From: CAZLMW01 sp964560875
Lineage (GTDB): Bacteria; Myxococcota_A; UBA9042
DNA length: 27,024 bases
Reading direction: 5' to 3'
Assembly: GCA_964560875.1 (NCBI GenBank)
Contig: CAZLMW010000110.1
Span: forward strand, 1-27,024
The notes under the pieces are model-generated. The model was not told the DNA's origin, made no database searches, and was given only the letters and a program-made list of their open reading frames with translations. The stretch's first letter is position 1. Every line of letters begins with the position of its first letter. The position numbers and the translations under genes are program-made. Positions 1 to 12,300 of this stretch are shown here, in pieces.

Positions 1-115
1 GACGGTGCGTTGCACCTTCCTCGGTTCCTCAGGCAGCCCGACTCAAACGATCCGCTCACACCGCGCTGAGCCGCAGTACGCCGTTTGTTGCAACGTTCAA
101 GCATGCAACCCGTGA

Positions 116-142
116 TTGTAGCGCGGCGTCTGGAGTGATAAT
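116..142 (+). promoter_or_regulatory. Weak candidate sigma70-like promoter for the giant lipoprotein gene
   Basis: GATAAT at 137-142 matches the -10 consensus at five of six positions. The best -35-like hexamer, TTGTAG at 116-121, is only 15 bp upstream, so the pair is suboptimal. If real, transcription would start near 149 and leave a leader of about 80 nt. This is a guess from hexamers only. Confidence 0.22.
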
Positions 143-221
143 CTGCGTCAACTCAGATCGCTCTCCCGCATTTGCTGCAGCACGCACCGCGCCTCGTCGC
201 GCCCCTCTTCCCGTGCCGCTC

Positions 222-225
222 GGAG
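222..225 (+). promoter_or_regulatory. Ribosome binding site deciding the start of the giant lipoprotein
   Basis: GGAG lies 6 nt upstream of the ATG at 232. The alternative ATG at 265 gives a shorter, more typical signal peptide but has only a poor GAAG upstream. An ATG at 172 would add 20 residues that do not look like part of a signal peptide. Confidence 0.45.
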
Positions 226-231
226 TCCGCC

Positions 232-327
232 ATGGCCGCTCATTCCCGCCGTGAAGCTACCGCTATGTCTCGCGCCTACCGCCTGACCGTCCTCGCAACG
301 GCGCTGTCCTTGTTGGCCGCAGGTTGC
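232..327 (+). other. Lipoprotein signal peptide with lipobox
   Basis: The n-region is Arg-containing and is followed by a hydrophobic stretch (LTVLATALSLLAAGC). The lipobox is LAAGC, with Cys at 325-327. The next residues are Gly-Asp-Asp. The +2 Asp rule for inner-membrane retention is an Escherichia coli rule; the Cys here is followed by Gly, which favours export to the outer membrane. Confidence 0.85.
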
Positions 328-3300
328 GGAGACGACCTCGAAGCGCCCGAAACCGGTGTGACGGCCGACACCGGCATCACCAACGACATCGGCGCGCTCG
401 ATACCGCCCTGCCCGAGACGACCGACGACGTCGCGACAACGGATGACACGGGCGCCGAAGACACCGGGCCTGCCGACACCGGAACGGACGACGACGCGGC
501 GGCCGATACCGGCAGCGATGACGATGCTGGCGCGGACGATGGGGGTGCGGATGACGCCGGCGCGGATGCGGGCGGCCCATGCGTCGGCGGCGCGGGATGT
601 CCCTGTGATTCGGACAGCGTTTGCGACTCGAAGGCGTGTGTGTGGACGTTCTCGGGCGCCCAGATCTGCGCACCAGGATGCGACAACAACGGCGCTTGCA
701 CGGGCGACAACGTGTGTGCCGACGTCAACGGCGCGAAGGTCTGCGTAGACCCGGACGTGGCGCTCTGCACCCCGTGTGCGGCGAACAAGGACTGCGCGGT
801 GCCCGGCGCCAACAAGGCGGCTTGCATGTCCTGGGGCGGGGCCGGCGCGTTCTGCGGAACCCATTGCGACAGCGACGCGGATTGTTCGAAAGGTTACGAG
901 TGCAAGAAGGGCAAGGATGTGCAAGACAACGACGTCAGCCAGTGCATCCCCGCGGCGGGTGTGACGTGCGAATGCTCCGGCTACGGCATCGCCAAGAAGG
1001 CCAAGACAGCTTGCTACAGCGGCACCGATCCGCAGGCCTGCCCCGGCGAAATCAAGTGCCTCAGCGACAAGGATCCCGGCGCACCGGCCGGCGGCGGCAT
1101 CACCCCGTGCAGCGCGCCCGCAGCGGTCACGGAGACCTGCGACGCCAAGGACAACGACTGCGACGGCAAGGCGGACAATGGCGACCCGTGCGACGACGAC
1201 AACGTGTGCACCAACGACCTGTGCGACGGCGCGGCCGGCAAGTGCAGCAACAAGGCGATCAAGGACGGGCTCGATTGCACCGATGGCAGCGCGTGCACCG
1301 TGGGCGATGTCTGCACGTCCGGCGCGTGCACCGGCAAGGTGGTGACCTGCGACGACCAGTCTTCTTGCACCAACGACGCGTGCGACCAAAAAGCTGGCAA
1401 GTGCACATTCACGCCGCTCGCGGACGGCAGCAAGTGCGACGACGGCAACGCCTGCACCGAGAACACCAAGTGCGGCAGCGGCCACTGCAAGGGCGCGCCG
1501 GTCAACAACGGCACGACCTGCGACGACGGCTACGTCTGCACGGTCGGCGATCACTGCCAGAACGGCGACTGCGTGGCGGTTCGGGTGCCGCCGGGCACGC
1601 AATGCGACGACGGCGACGGCTGCACGATGAAAGACGCGTGCGACAACCTCGATTGCCTCGGCCAGGAGGTCGATTGCGACGACGATAACCCCTGCACCAC
1701 CGACACCTGCGACTCCAAGGCCGGCGCCTGCGTGCACAAGCTGCTCAAGGACGGCGACGCGTGCATCGACGGCAATCCCTGCACCGGCCAGGGCGCCTGC
1801 AAGACCGGCAAATGCGAGACCAAACCGCTGCCCAACGGCGCCAAGTGCACCGACGACGAGCCGTGCACCAAGGACGAGATCTGCCAGGACGGCTCGTGCA
1901 AGTTCACCAAGGTCACCGACGGCACGGCCTGCGATGACGGCAAGCCCTGCACAGCGGGCGGAAAGTGCGCTTCGGGCGTTTGCGACGCGCCCAACGTCAA
2001 GGACGGAACCGCCTGCGACGATGGCGACGCCTGCACCGGCCCCGGCGCCTGCGAGCTGGGTCAATGCGCGGCCGTAGCGACCAACTGCGACGACTCCAAC
2101 CCGTGCACCACCGACGCCTGCGACACGAAAAAGGGCAGCTGCCTGTTCACCGCGATTGCCAACGCGACCAAGTGTGACGACGGCAAAGCGTGCACCGGCA
2201 TCGGCGCCTGCGACGGCGGCAAGTGTGCGGCCCCGGCGGTGCTCGACGGCAAGCCCTGCACCGACGGCAACCCGTGCACCAAGGACGCGAGCTGCAAGGA
2301 AGGCGTGTGTACCTCGGTCCACAAGAAGGACGGCGAGAAGTGCGACGACGGCAACCCCTGCACCGGTGAAGGCGCCTGCGCGACCGGTGTCTGCAAGACC
2401 GCGAAGCTGACCGACGGCAGCAAGTGCGACGACAGCAACCCCTGCACGTCCGGCGACCAGTGCTTTAGCGGCAACTGCCTCGGCGCCGGCGGGCCGTGCA
2501 ACGACAACAAGCCGTGCACCGCCGACCGCTGCGACCTCGCGACCGGCAAGTGCAAGTTTGAGCCGCTGCCCAACGGCCTCGGCTGCGACGACAACAACCC
2601 CTGCACCGAAGACGAAAAATGCGACGCCGGCGCATGCAAGGCCAAACCCGTCAGCGGCGGCGGCACATGCGACGACGGCAACCCGTGCACCAAGGACGGC
2701 AAGTGCAGCGGCGGCAAGTGCCAGTTCACCGCGGTCAACGACGGCGACAAGTGCGACGACAGCAACCCGTGCACCGCCGCGGGCGCGTGCAAATCCGGCG
2801 TTTGTTCGACCAAGCCGCTCAAGGACGGGGCCAACTGCGACGACGGCAACAAGTGCACCACCGGCAACGCCTGCAAGGCGGGCAAATGCGACGGTGTCGA
2901 CAAGCTCTGCGACGACAACGACGCGTGCACCGCCGATTTCTGCCACCTCAAGGACGGCGGCTGCCGTTACAGCAAGCTCGCTGAGGGCGCCAAGTGCGAC
3001 GACGGCAACCCGTGCACCGGCATCGGCGCCTGCACGTCGGGCAAGTGCAAGGCCGCGCCAGTCAAAGGCCTGGTCAAGTGCGACGACGCCAACGCGTGCA
3101 CCACCGATGAGACCTGCCAGGACGGCAAATGCGTGTTCGTCGCGGTCGCTGACGGCAGCGGTTGTGGCGACGGTGGCGCGTGTCACCTCAAGGGTGCGTG
3201 CAAGGGCGGCAAGTGCGACTCGACGGCGCTGCCCGAGGGCGCCAAGTGCGACGACAACAACAAATGCACCGCCAATGACGCGTGCAAGAACGGCACCTGC

Positions 3301-6300
3301 ATCGGCGGCGCCGCGAGCTGCGACGACAACAACGACTGCACCGCGGACACCTGCGACGCGCAGACCGGCAAATGCAGCAACAGCGCCCTGCCCGACGGCG
3401 GCAAGTGCGACGACGGCAACGAGTGCACCGGCGACGACGCCTGCAAGGGCGGCAAGTGTACGGCGACCCCGATCGACGCCAAGAAATGCAACGACGGCAA
3501 CCAGTGCACCACCGATGAGGTCTGCAAGGCCGGTCTGTGCGTGTTCACCGCGGTACCCGACGGCAAGTCCTGCGACGACGGCCTGCTCTGCACATCCGCG
3601 GGCAAGTGCAAGGGCGGCAAGTGCGACGTGGTCAACCTGCCCGACGGCTCGACCTGCACCGATAACGACGGCTGCACGGCCAAGGATCGTTGCGCTTCGG
3701 GCGCCTGCACCGGCGTCGTGACGACGTGCAACGACAAGGACGACTGCACCATCGACACCTGCGACGTGAAGACCGGCAAGTGCGTCTTCAAGCCCGTCAC
3801 CGGCATCAAGTGCGACGACGGCAACGCGTGCACCGGCGGCGACGCCTGCAAGGACGGCAAATGTTCGTTCACCCCCGTCTCGGACGGCACCAAGTGCGAC
3901 GACGGCGACTCCTGCACCATCGACGGCGCCTGCAAGGGCGGCAAGTGCGCGTCCAAACCCGGCAAGGAAGGCCAAAAGTGCGACGACGGCAGCAAGTGCA
4001 CCGTCAGCGACCTCTGCAAGAACGGTAAATGCATCGGCGGCGGCCTGACCTGCGAAGACGGCAACTCCTGCACCACGGACGCCTGCGATTCGGACAGCGG
4101 CAAGTGCACCTTCAAACCGCTCACCGACGGCGCCAAGTGCGACGACAACAACCCATGTTCGGCCGCGGACGCCTGCAAATCGGGCAAGTGCGCGTCGGTC
4201 AAGGCCAAGGACGGGACGCCTTGCGACGACGGCGACCCCTGCACCAGCGGCGACATCTGCAAGGGCGGCACCTGCCAGCTCATCCCGAAGAAAGACGGCG
4301 AGAAATGCGACGACGGCGACGGCTGTACAAGCGACGACAAGTGCGCCAAGGGCAAGTGCGTCGGCCAGGGCGTCAAGTGCAACGACGGCAACTCCTGCAC
4401 CGCTGACTCCTGCGATCCGAAGACCGGCAAGTGCGCCTACACCCAGCTCGACGGGCCGTCCTGCGACGACACAAACACCTGCACGGCGTCCGATTCCTGC
4501 GCGAAGGGCGCCTGCAAGGGCAACCCGGTCCAGGCCGGTGTCCCCTGCGACGACAAGAACTCGTGCACGACCAAGGACATCTGCAACAAGGGCGCATGCG
4601 GCGGCTCCGGCATCAACTGCGACGACGGCGACTCGTGCACCACCGACTCCTGCAACGCCAAGAACGGCTGCGTGTTCAACCCGGTCGCGGACGGCGCCAA
4701 GTGCGACGACGGCAACCCCTGCACCAGCAAAGACGGCTGCAAATCCGGCAAGTGCGCGGGCGGCGCGACGGCCAACGGCGGTGCCTGCGACGACGGCGAC
4801 AAGTGCACCGAAAAGGACGCCTGCACGGGCGGCAAGTGCGCCGGCTCCGCGCTCAACTGCGACGACAAGAACCCATGCACGGTCGATAAATGCGACACCA
4901 AGACGGGCAAATGCGTGCTCACCAACGTCAAGGACGGCAACACGTGCGACGACGGCAACCTGTGCAGCAAGGACGACACCTGCAAATCGGGTCTCTGCAA
5001 GGGCACCAACGCCGATGGCCGCAAGTGCGATGACGGGTCCAAGTGCACCGCCAACGACGCGTGCAAGTCCGGCAAGTGCGCGGGCACCGACCTGAGCTGC
5101 CAGGACGGCAACCAGTGCACATCCGATGGCTGCGATCCCAAGAAGGGCTGCGCGTTCACCGACCTGTCCGACGGCGCCAAGTGCGACGATAAGGCCGCCT
5201 GCACCGTTGGCGACGTCTGCAAAGCGGGCAAGTGCTCGGGCGCGGCGCAACCCAACGGCAGCGTCTGCGACGACGGCAACAAGTGCACCAAGGGCGACAC
5301 CTGCCAGTCCGGCGCCTGCAAGGGTGCCGCGGCCACCTGCAACGACGGAAAGGCCTGCACGGTCGACCAGTGCGACGCCAAGACCGGCAAGTGCGCGTAC
5401 CCGCCCATCAAGGACGGCGGCACGTGCGACGACGGCAACGCCTGCACCACCGGCGACAAGTGCGCGTCGGGAACCTGCGTGGCCCAGAAGCTGCCCGACG
5501 GCGCCAAGTGCGACGACGGCAACAAGTGCACCGGCAACGACTCGTGTCTGGCGGCCAAGTGCAGCGGCAAGGCGATCACCTGCGACGACAAGAACCAGTG
5601 CACGGCCGACGTCTGTGACCCGGCGACCGGCTGCAAGGCTGTGGCCCTCGCCGACGGCTTCAAGTGCGACGACGGCAACATCTGCACCAAGGGCGACTCC
5701 TGCCAGTCCGGCAGCTGCAAGGCCACCGCGCTGAGCTGCAACGACGACACGCCCTGCACCGCCGACAAGTGCGACACGACCACCGGCAAGTGCCTCTTCG
5801 TCCCTCTCAAGGACGGCGCCAAGTGCAACGACGCGGACGCCTGCACCGTCTCGGAGACCTGCAAGAAGGCCGTCTGTTCGGGCGTCGCCAAGGTCTGCGA
5901 TGACAAGAACAGCTGCACGTTCGACACCTGCGACAAGCTCGACGGCTGCGTGTTCAACAAGCGCAAAGACGGCACGTCCTGCGAAGACGGCAAGACCTGC
6001 ACCGGCAAGGACGTCTGCAAATCCGGCAAGTGCGTCGGCGTGGCCCAGGGCTGCGACGACGGCGACGCCTGCACGACCGACACCTGCAACGCCAAGACCG
6101 GCAACTGCACCTACAAGGCGACCAAGACCGCGCTGACCTGCAAGGACAACAACCCGTGCACCATCAACGGCTGCGACGCCAAGACCGGCAAGTGCACCGT
6201 CACGCTGTCACCGAAGGGCAGCGAGTGCGGCTTTGGCCAGATCTGCAACGCGGGCAAATGCGGGGCCGCGCCCATCGGTCCGGCGCTCGACATCACCGCC

Positions 6301-9300
6301 GGCGACCTCTTCACCTGCGCGCTGCAGGCGGACGGCAAGGTGCGCTGCTGGGGCTACAACGGCTACGGGCAGATCGGCAACGGCAAGAAGAGCCAGACCT
6401 GGGTCCTGCCGACCGAGGTCAAGGGCGTCACCCAGGGTCGTTCGGTCGCGGCTGGCCAGAACCACACCTGCGCGCTCCGGCAGAACAACACCGTGATGTG
6501 CTGGGGCCGCAACAACTACGGACAGCTCGGCGTCGGCGACAAGAGCGACCGCGTCTCGCCCGTCCAGGTCAAGTTCCTCGGCAACGCCATCGGCCTGAGC
6601 AGCGGCCGCAACCACACCTGCGCGGTGACCGTCGACAAGAAGGTCGTCTGCTGGGGCTATGGAACCAGCGGCCAGCTCGGCGACGGCGCGAACGTGTCAC
6701 GCAACCTGCCAACAGCGGTCAAGGGCATCACCAATGCGGTCGCGGTCTCGGCCGGCGACAACCACACCTGCGCGCTGCGCAACGACGGCTACGTGATGTG
6801 CTGGGGCAACAACAGCAACGGCAAGCTCGGCAACCCGGTCACAAGCACCAACGTTCCCCGTCTCGTCGAGAAGCTCACCGCCGCCGTCGGCCTGACCAGC
6901 GGCTGGAACCACAACTGCGCGCTCAAACCTGACGGACGATCGGTCTGCTGGGGCTACAACGGCTGGGGCCAGCTCGGCAACGGGCTCACCGCGAGCAGCA
7001 CCGAGCCGAAGGAATCGCTCAAGATCAGCAAGCTGTTCAAGGTCCGCGGCGGCGAAGGCCACACATGCGCCATCCGCTCACCGTTGGGCGATGTCTGGTG
7101 TTGGGGCAAGGGCACGCACAACCAGCTCGGCGTCAACGAAGCCAAGCACAAGAGCCTGCCCGAACAGGTCAAGAACCTCCGCAACGTTGTCTCGCTGGCG
7201 CTCGGCCGCTACCACACCTGCGCGCTGCGCCAAAACGGCGACGTGTACTGCTGGGGCTACAACTACTACGCACAGCTCGGCTACAAGGCCCACAGCGGAT
7301 ACAAGACCGTGCCCTTCCCGGTGGCCCCCGCGCCCGTCCTGCAGCCCCCGACGCAGGGATGTTCCAAGGACAGCGAGTGCGCGTCGGACGGTTCGGCCTG
7401 CAACAAGCCGCAGTGCAACGTGAGCACCGGCAAGTGCAGCTTCTCGGCCATCAACACCAACAAGGCGTGCGACGACGGCAACAAGTGCTCGTTTGACGAT
7501 AAGTGCAAGAGCGGCGTCTGTCAGGGCACCGCGGTCGCTTGCCACGATGGCAACCCGTGCACCGACGACAACTGCACGCTCCAGACCGGACAGTGCAGCC
7601 TGTCGCCCTACCCCGGCAGCGCCACCTGCGGGTCCAAGAAGCTCTGCGGCAAAGGCCAGTGCTCGGCCACCGTCATCGGCTGGGCCAAGCGGATCGCGGC
7701 CGGGTCGAGCCACACCTGCGCCGTCACCCGTGACGCGGAAGTCTGGTGTTGGGGACGCAACGAGGTCGGCCAGTGCGGCAACGGCAAGAAGGGCAGCAAC
7801 CTCCGCCAACCGGTCCCCGACAAGGTGCTCAACGTCAAGGACGCGGTCGATGTCTCGGCCGGCAACCGCCACACGTGCACGTTCGACAAGGACGGCATCG
7901 TCTGGTGCTGGGGCGCCAACACGTATGGCCAGCTCGGCAACGGCACCAAGTCCAACAACCTCAACCCGACCAAGACCAAGTTCATCGGCGGCAAGGCCAC
8001 GGCGCTCGCGCTCGGCTACGACCACACCTGCGCGCTGCTCGACAACGGCAAGGTCAGCTGCTGGGGCTACAACGGTCACGGCGAGGTCGGCGACGGCAGC
8101 TACAAACACAAGACGACGCCACAGGTTGTCGGCAACCTCGACAAAGTTGTCGGCATCACCTCCGGTCAGTACCACACGTGCGCTTTGCGCTCGGACGGCT
8201 ACGTCTACTGCTGGGGCTACAACCAGTACTTCCGGCTTGGCAACACGTGGATGGGCAACAGCAACGTGCCCGTCGTCGTGCAAGGTCTTACGGCGTCCGG
8301 CGGCATCTCCGCGGGCCTGTATCACACCTGCGGCATCAAGCCGGACGGTCGCGGCGTCTGCTGGGGCTACAACGGCTACGGCAACCTCGGAAACGGCCTC
8401 ACCAAGCACAGCGCAGCGCCGGTCGATGTGCTGAAGATCGGCGACCTCTGGCAGATCGAGGGCGGCGGCAACCACACCTGCGTCATCAAGGCGGGCAAGG
8501 TCCACTGCTGGGGCTACAACGGCAACGGCGAGCTCGGCGACGGTACCGGCCAGCGCAAACACCAGCACACGCCCGTCCAGGTGCCCGGCATGGACAACGT
8601 CGTCCAGCTCGCAGCCGGCCACAATCACACCTGCGCGATGTGGCCCGAAGGCTCGGTCTTCTGCTGGGGCTACAGCTGGTGGGGCCAGGTCGGTGACGGC
8701 CGTATCGGCGGCGGCTACGTCGACAAACCGCGCCCCGTGTACCTGTCCAACAAGGCGCCCGGCGGCGCGGACGTCTGCAACGCCAACGTCGATTGCGCCG
8801 AGGACGGCAACGTCTGCACCGTCGCGACCTGCAACACCAAGACCGGCAAATGCGAGCACACCGCGGCCGGCGACGGCATGCAGTGCGAAGACGGCAACGC
8901 GTGCGTGACCGACGAAACCTGCTTCAAGGGCAAGTGCATCGGCGCCGAGGTCAGCTGCGACGACGGCAACCCGTGCACCATCGACTCCTGCGCGGCGCAG
9001 ACCGGCGAGTGCGTCTACAGCCCGCTGCCCGGCGGCACGACCTGCGGCAAGTCCGGTGTCTGTCTCAAGGGCATCTGCGCCCGCAAGGCGACCGGCTGGG
9101 CCCACTACGTCGACGCCGGCGCGTACCATAACTGTGCCGTGCTGCAGACCGGCAAGCTCGCCTGCTGGGGCAACAACTACTACGGCCAGCTCGGCAACGG
9201 GCTCAGCCAGGCCAAGACCGGCAGCGGTTCGGAACGCTCCACCGTGCCTGTCGAAGTGAAGAACGTGACCCACGCGCTCGACGTCAGCGGCGGTGAGCGG

Positions 9301-12300
9301 CACAGCTGCGCGGTGCGAGAAGGCGGCTCGGTGTGGTGCTGGGGCAACAACACGTACGGCCAGCTCGGCGACGGCGGCAAAGCCCAGTCCGAGTTCGCGA
9401 TCCAGGTCAAGGGCGCCGACAGCGGCTACTCCAAGGTCTCGCTCGGCCAGTACCACAGCTGCGGTCTCAAGGCCGACGGCACCGTCTCGTGCTGGGGCTA
9501 CAACGCGTACGGCCAGCTCGGCGACGCCACCACCACGCAGCGACTGTTCCCGGTACCGGTGTCCAAGCTCGATAACGTCGTGCAGCTCGAAGCGTCCGAG
9601 CAAAGCACCTGCGCCCTGCGCAACGACGGCTACGTGTACTGCTGGGGCCACAACAGCAACGGCCAGCTCGGCAGCCCGCAACTGAGCGGGGCGTGGGAAC
9701 CGGTCGTCGTCAACAAGCTGCTCAAGGTCGACCAGGTCGCCTCGTTCGGCTATCACGGGTGCGGACTGCTGCAGGAAGGCACCGTCAAGTGCTGGGGCTA
9801 CAACGGCTACGGCCAGCTCGGCGACGGCCTGACCAAGTCCACCAAGCTCCCCGTCGATGTGCACGCGCTCAAGGGCGTCTCCAAGATCGCGGCCGGTCGA
9901 AACCACAGCTGCGCCATCGTCGGCGGCGGCAAAGTCTGGTGCTGGGGTCGCAACTCCTGGGGCCAGCTCGGCAAGGGCGACAAGACCAACAAGCACAGCG
10001 CGATTCCGGTCGTCGTCAAGGGCATGACCCACGCGCTGCAGCTCACCGCGGGCTACCGACACACGTGCGCGCTGTGGGGTGAAGGCTCGGTCTACTGCTG
10101 GGGCTACTCGGACTACGGCCAGCTCGGCAGCGGCCACAACGGCGTTGTCTCGGACGTCCCCGTGCTCGTGTCCGGCAGTGATGCGGCCCCGTTTGGCGGC
10201 GACAAGTGCAAGATCGACGCGGACTGCGCCGAAGATGGCAACGCATGCACCATCGCCAAGTGCGACAAGGACTCCGGCTCGTGCAAGCAGGTCAACGCGA
10301 TCGACGGCTTCGGCTGTGAAGACGGCGACAAGTGCACAACAAAGGACGTCTGCGCCAAGGGCTCATGCGTCGGCAAGAAGATCATCTGCAACGACGGCAA
10401 CGCGTGCACCTCCGATTCGTGCTCGTCCGTGTCCGGTCAGTGCATCAACGCGCCCGCTCCCGGCAGCGCGGTGTGCGGCTCGGGCAAGGTCTGCAGCAAG
10501 GGCGTCTGCGCCGCCTCCGCACAGGGTTGGGGCAAACAGATCGCCGCCGGCGGCTACCACACCTGCGCGCTCAAGCAAGACGGCACCGTGGCCTGCTGGG
10601 GACGCGGCGACTACGGCCAGATCGGCAACGACCAGATGAAGAGCGGCCTGAAGTACCACCGTCCGCAGGCGGTCAAGGGCCTCACGGGTATCGACGCGGT
10701 CGCGGCCGGCGGAAACCACAGCTGCGCGCTCAAGAAGGGCGAGGCGTGGTGCTGGGGCTACAACGTCTACGGGCAGCTCGGCAACGGCGGCAAGAGCAAC
10801 CTGAAGATCCCGGGCAAGGTCAAGAACATCAAGGACATCAAGAAGCTCGAGCTCGGCGACAACTTCTCCTGCGCGCTCCGCGCCGACGGCACGGTTTGGT
10901 GCTGGGGCTACAACAACTACGGCAACCTCGGCATCGGCACCAACAAGGTCGAGATCCTGCCCAAGAAGGTCCTGGGCCTGACCGGCGTCATCGACATCAG
11001 CGGCGGCCAGCATCACACCTGCGCGGTTCTCGCCAGCGGCTACGCGCGGTGCTGGGGATACAACAACTATGGCCAGCTCGGCAGCGGCTTCACGCAGACA
11101 CGGTACGAACCTGTTCACGTCCAGGATCTCATCAAGGCGACGCAGATCACCGTGACCTACTCGTCTTCGTGCGCCCGCAAGTCGGACGGAACGCTGCGGT
11201 GCTGGGGCTACAACGGGCACGGCCAGCTCGGCAACGGCAACAAGACCAACAGCGCCTGGCCGCGATCCACCCTCAAGATCACCGACGCCAAGCAGATCTC
11301 CGGCGGTGGCCGACACTTCTGCGCGGTCGCCGGAAACGGCAGCGGCTGGTGCTGGGGCTACAACGGCTACGGCAACTTCGGCGATGGCACCAAGACGAGC
11401 TCGTCGCTGCCCAAGGAGATCAAGGGCGTCACCAACCTGCTGCAGCTGTCGGCCGGCTACGACCATACCTGCGGTCTGCAGGCTGACGGCACCGTCTGGT
11501 GTTGGGGTTACGATTACTATGGCCAGGTCGGCAACGGCACGTACAACAGTGGCGGCTTTGCCTCGGCGCAGCTCGTCATCGGCACGAACACAGCGCCCTA
11601 CGGCTACGACAAGTGCAACGCGGACGCGGACTGCGCCGAAGACGGCAACACCTGCACCGTGGCGTTCTGTGACACCAAGAACAACGCCTGCAAGACCAAG
11701 GACGTACCCGACGGCTTCGGCTGCACCGACGGCGACAAGTGCTCGCTGTCCGACAAGTGCAAGGCCGGCAAGTGCGTCGGCACCGCGGTCAACTGCAACG
11801 ACGGCAACGCGTGCACGTCCGATCTCTGCTCGCCCGAAAGCGGCAAATGCGTCGCGGCACCCCTGCCCGGCAGCGCGGTCTGTGGCGTGGGCAAGATCTG
11901 CAGCAAGGGCGCTTGCAGCGACAAGATCAACGGCTGGGCGACCGGCATCGGCAGCGGCGACTACCACTCGTGCGCCGTGCTGCAGGACGGTTCGGTCAAC
12001 TGCTGGGGACGCAACAACCAGGGCCAGATCGGCAACGGCGTCAAGGGCGTCGACCGCCACATCCCGACCGCGGTGGTCAAGCTCAAGAACGCGACCGCAG
12101 TGGACGGCGGTGAGTCGCACACGTGCGCGCTGCAATCAGGTGGCGCCGTGTGGTGCTGGGGCTACAACAACTACGGCCAGCTCGGTAACGGCGGAACGGC
12201 TCAGACCAACTCGCCCGTCGCGGTGACCGGAATGAAGACGGCGGTGCAGATCAGCATCGGCGGAAGCACATCGTGTGCCCTGCTCGCAAACGGCACCGTG

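Larger units (their letters stand above)
1..231. other. Upstream leader region with small inverted repeats
   Basis: No supportable gene lies here. Two short dyads are visible. GGTGC/GCACC at 4-16 has a 3-nt loop and could be the foot of an upstream terminator. GTTGCA/TGCAAC at 87-109 has an 11-nt spacer and is a possible operator. Both are short enough to occur by chance. Confidence 0.3.

Noticed and set aside
148..5250. A 1,700-codon minus-strand open frame with Ala/Val-rich repeats
   Set aside because: It is the antisense of the repeat stalk. The codons tgc, gac and ggc give gca, gtc and gcc on the other strand, which contain no stop. The product is low-complexity and its repeats mirror the sense modules.
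1189..6261. Regular repeats considered as a CRISPR array
   Set aside because: The units form a continuous Cys-patterned reading frame of 72-87 bp with no unique spacers between identical repeats, and no cas genes are near.
1189..6261. Stalk modules considered as EGF-like domains
   Set aside because: EGF domains have six cysteines with different spacing. These units have four, with a CDDGN-CT core that is closer to CTDC-type repeats.
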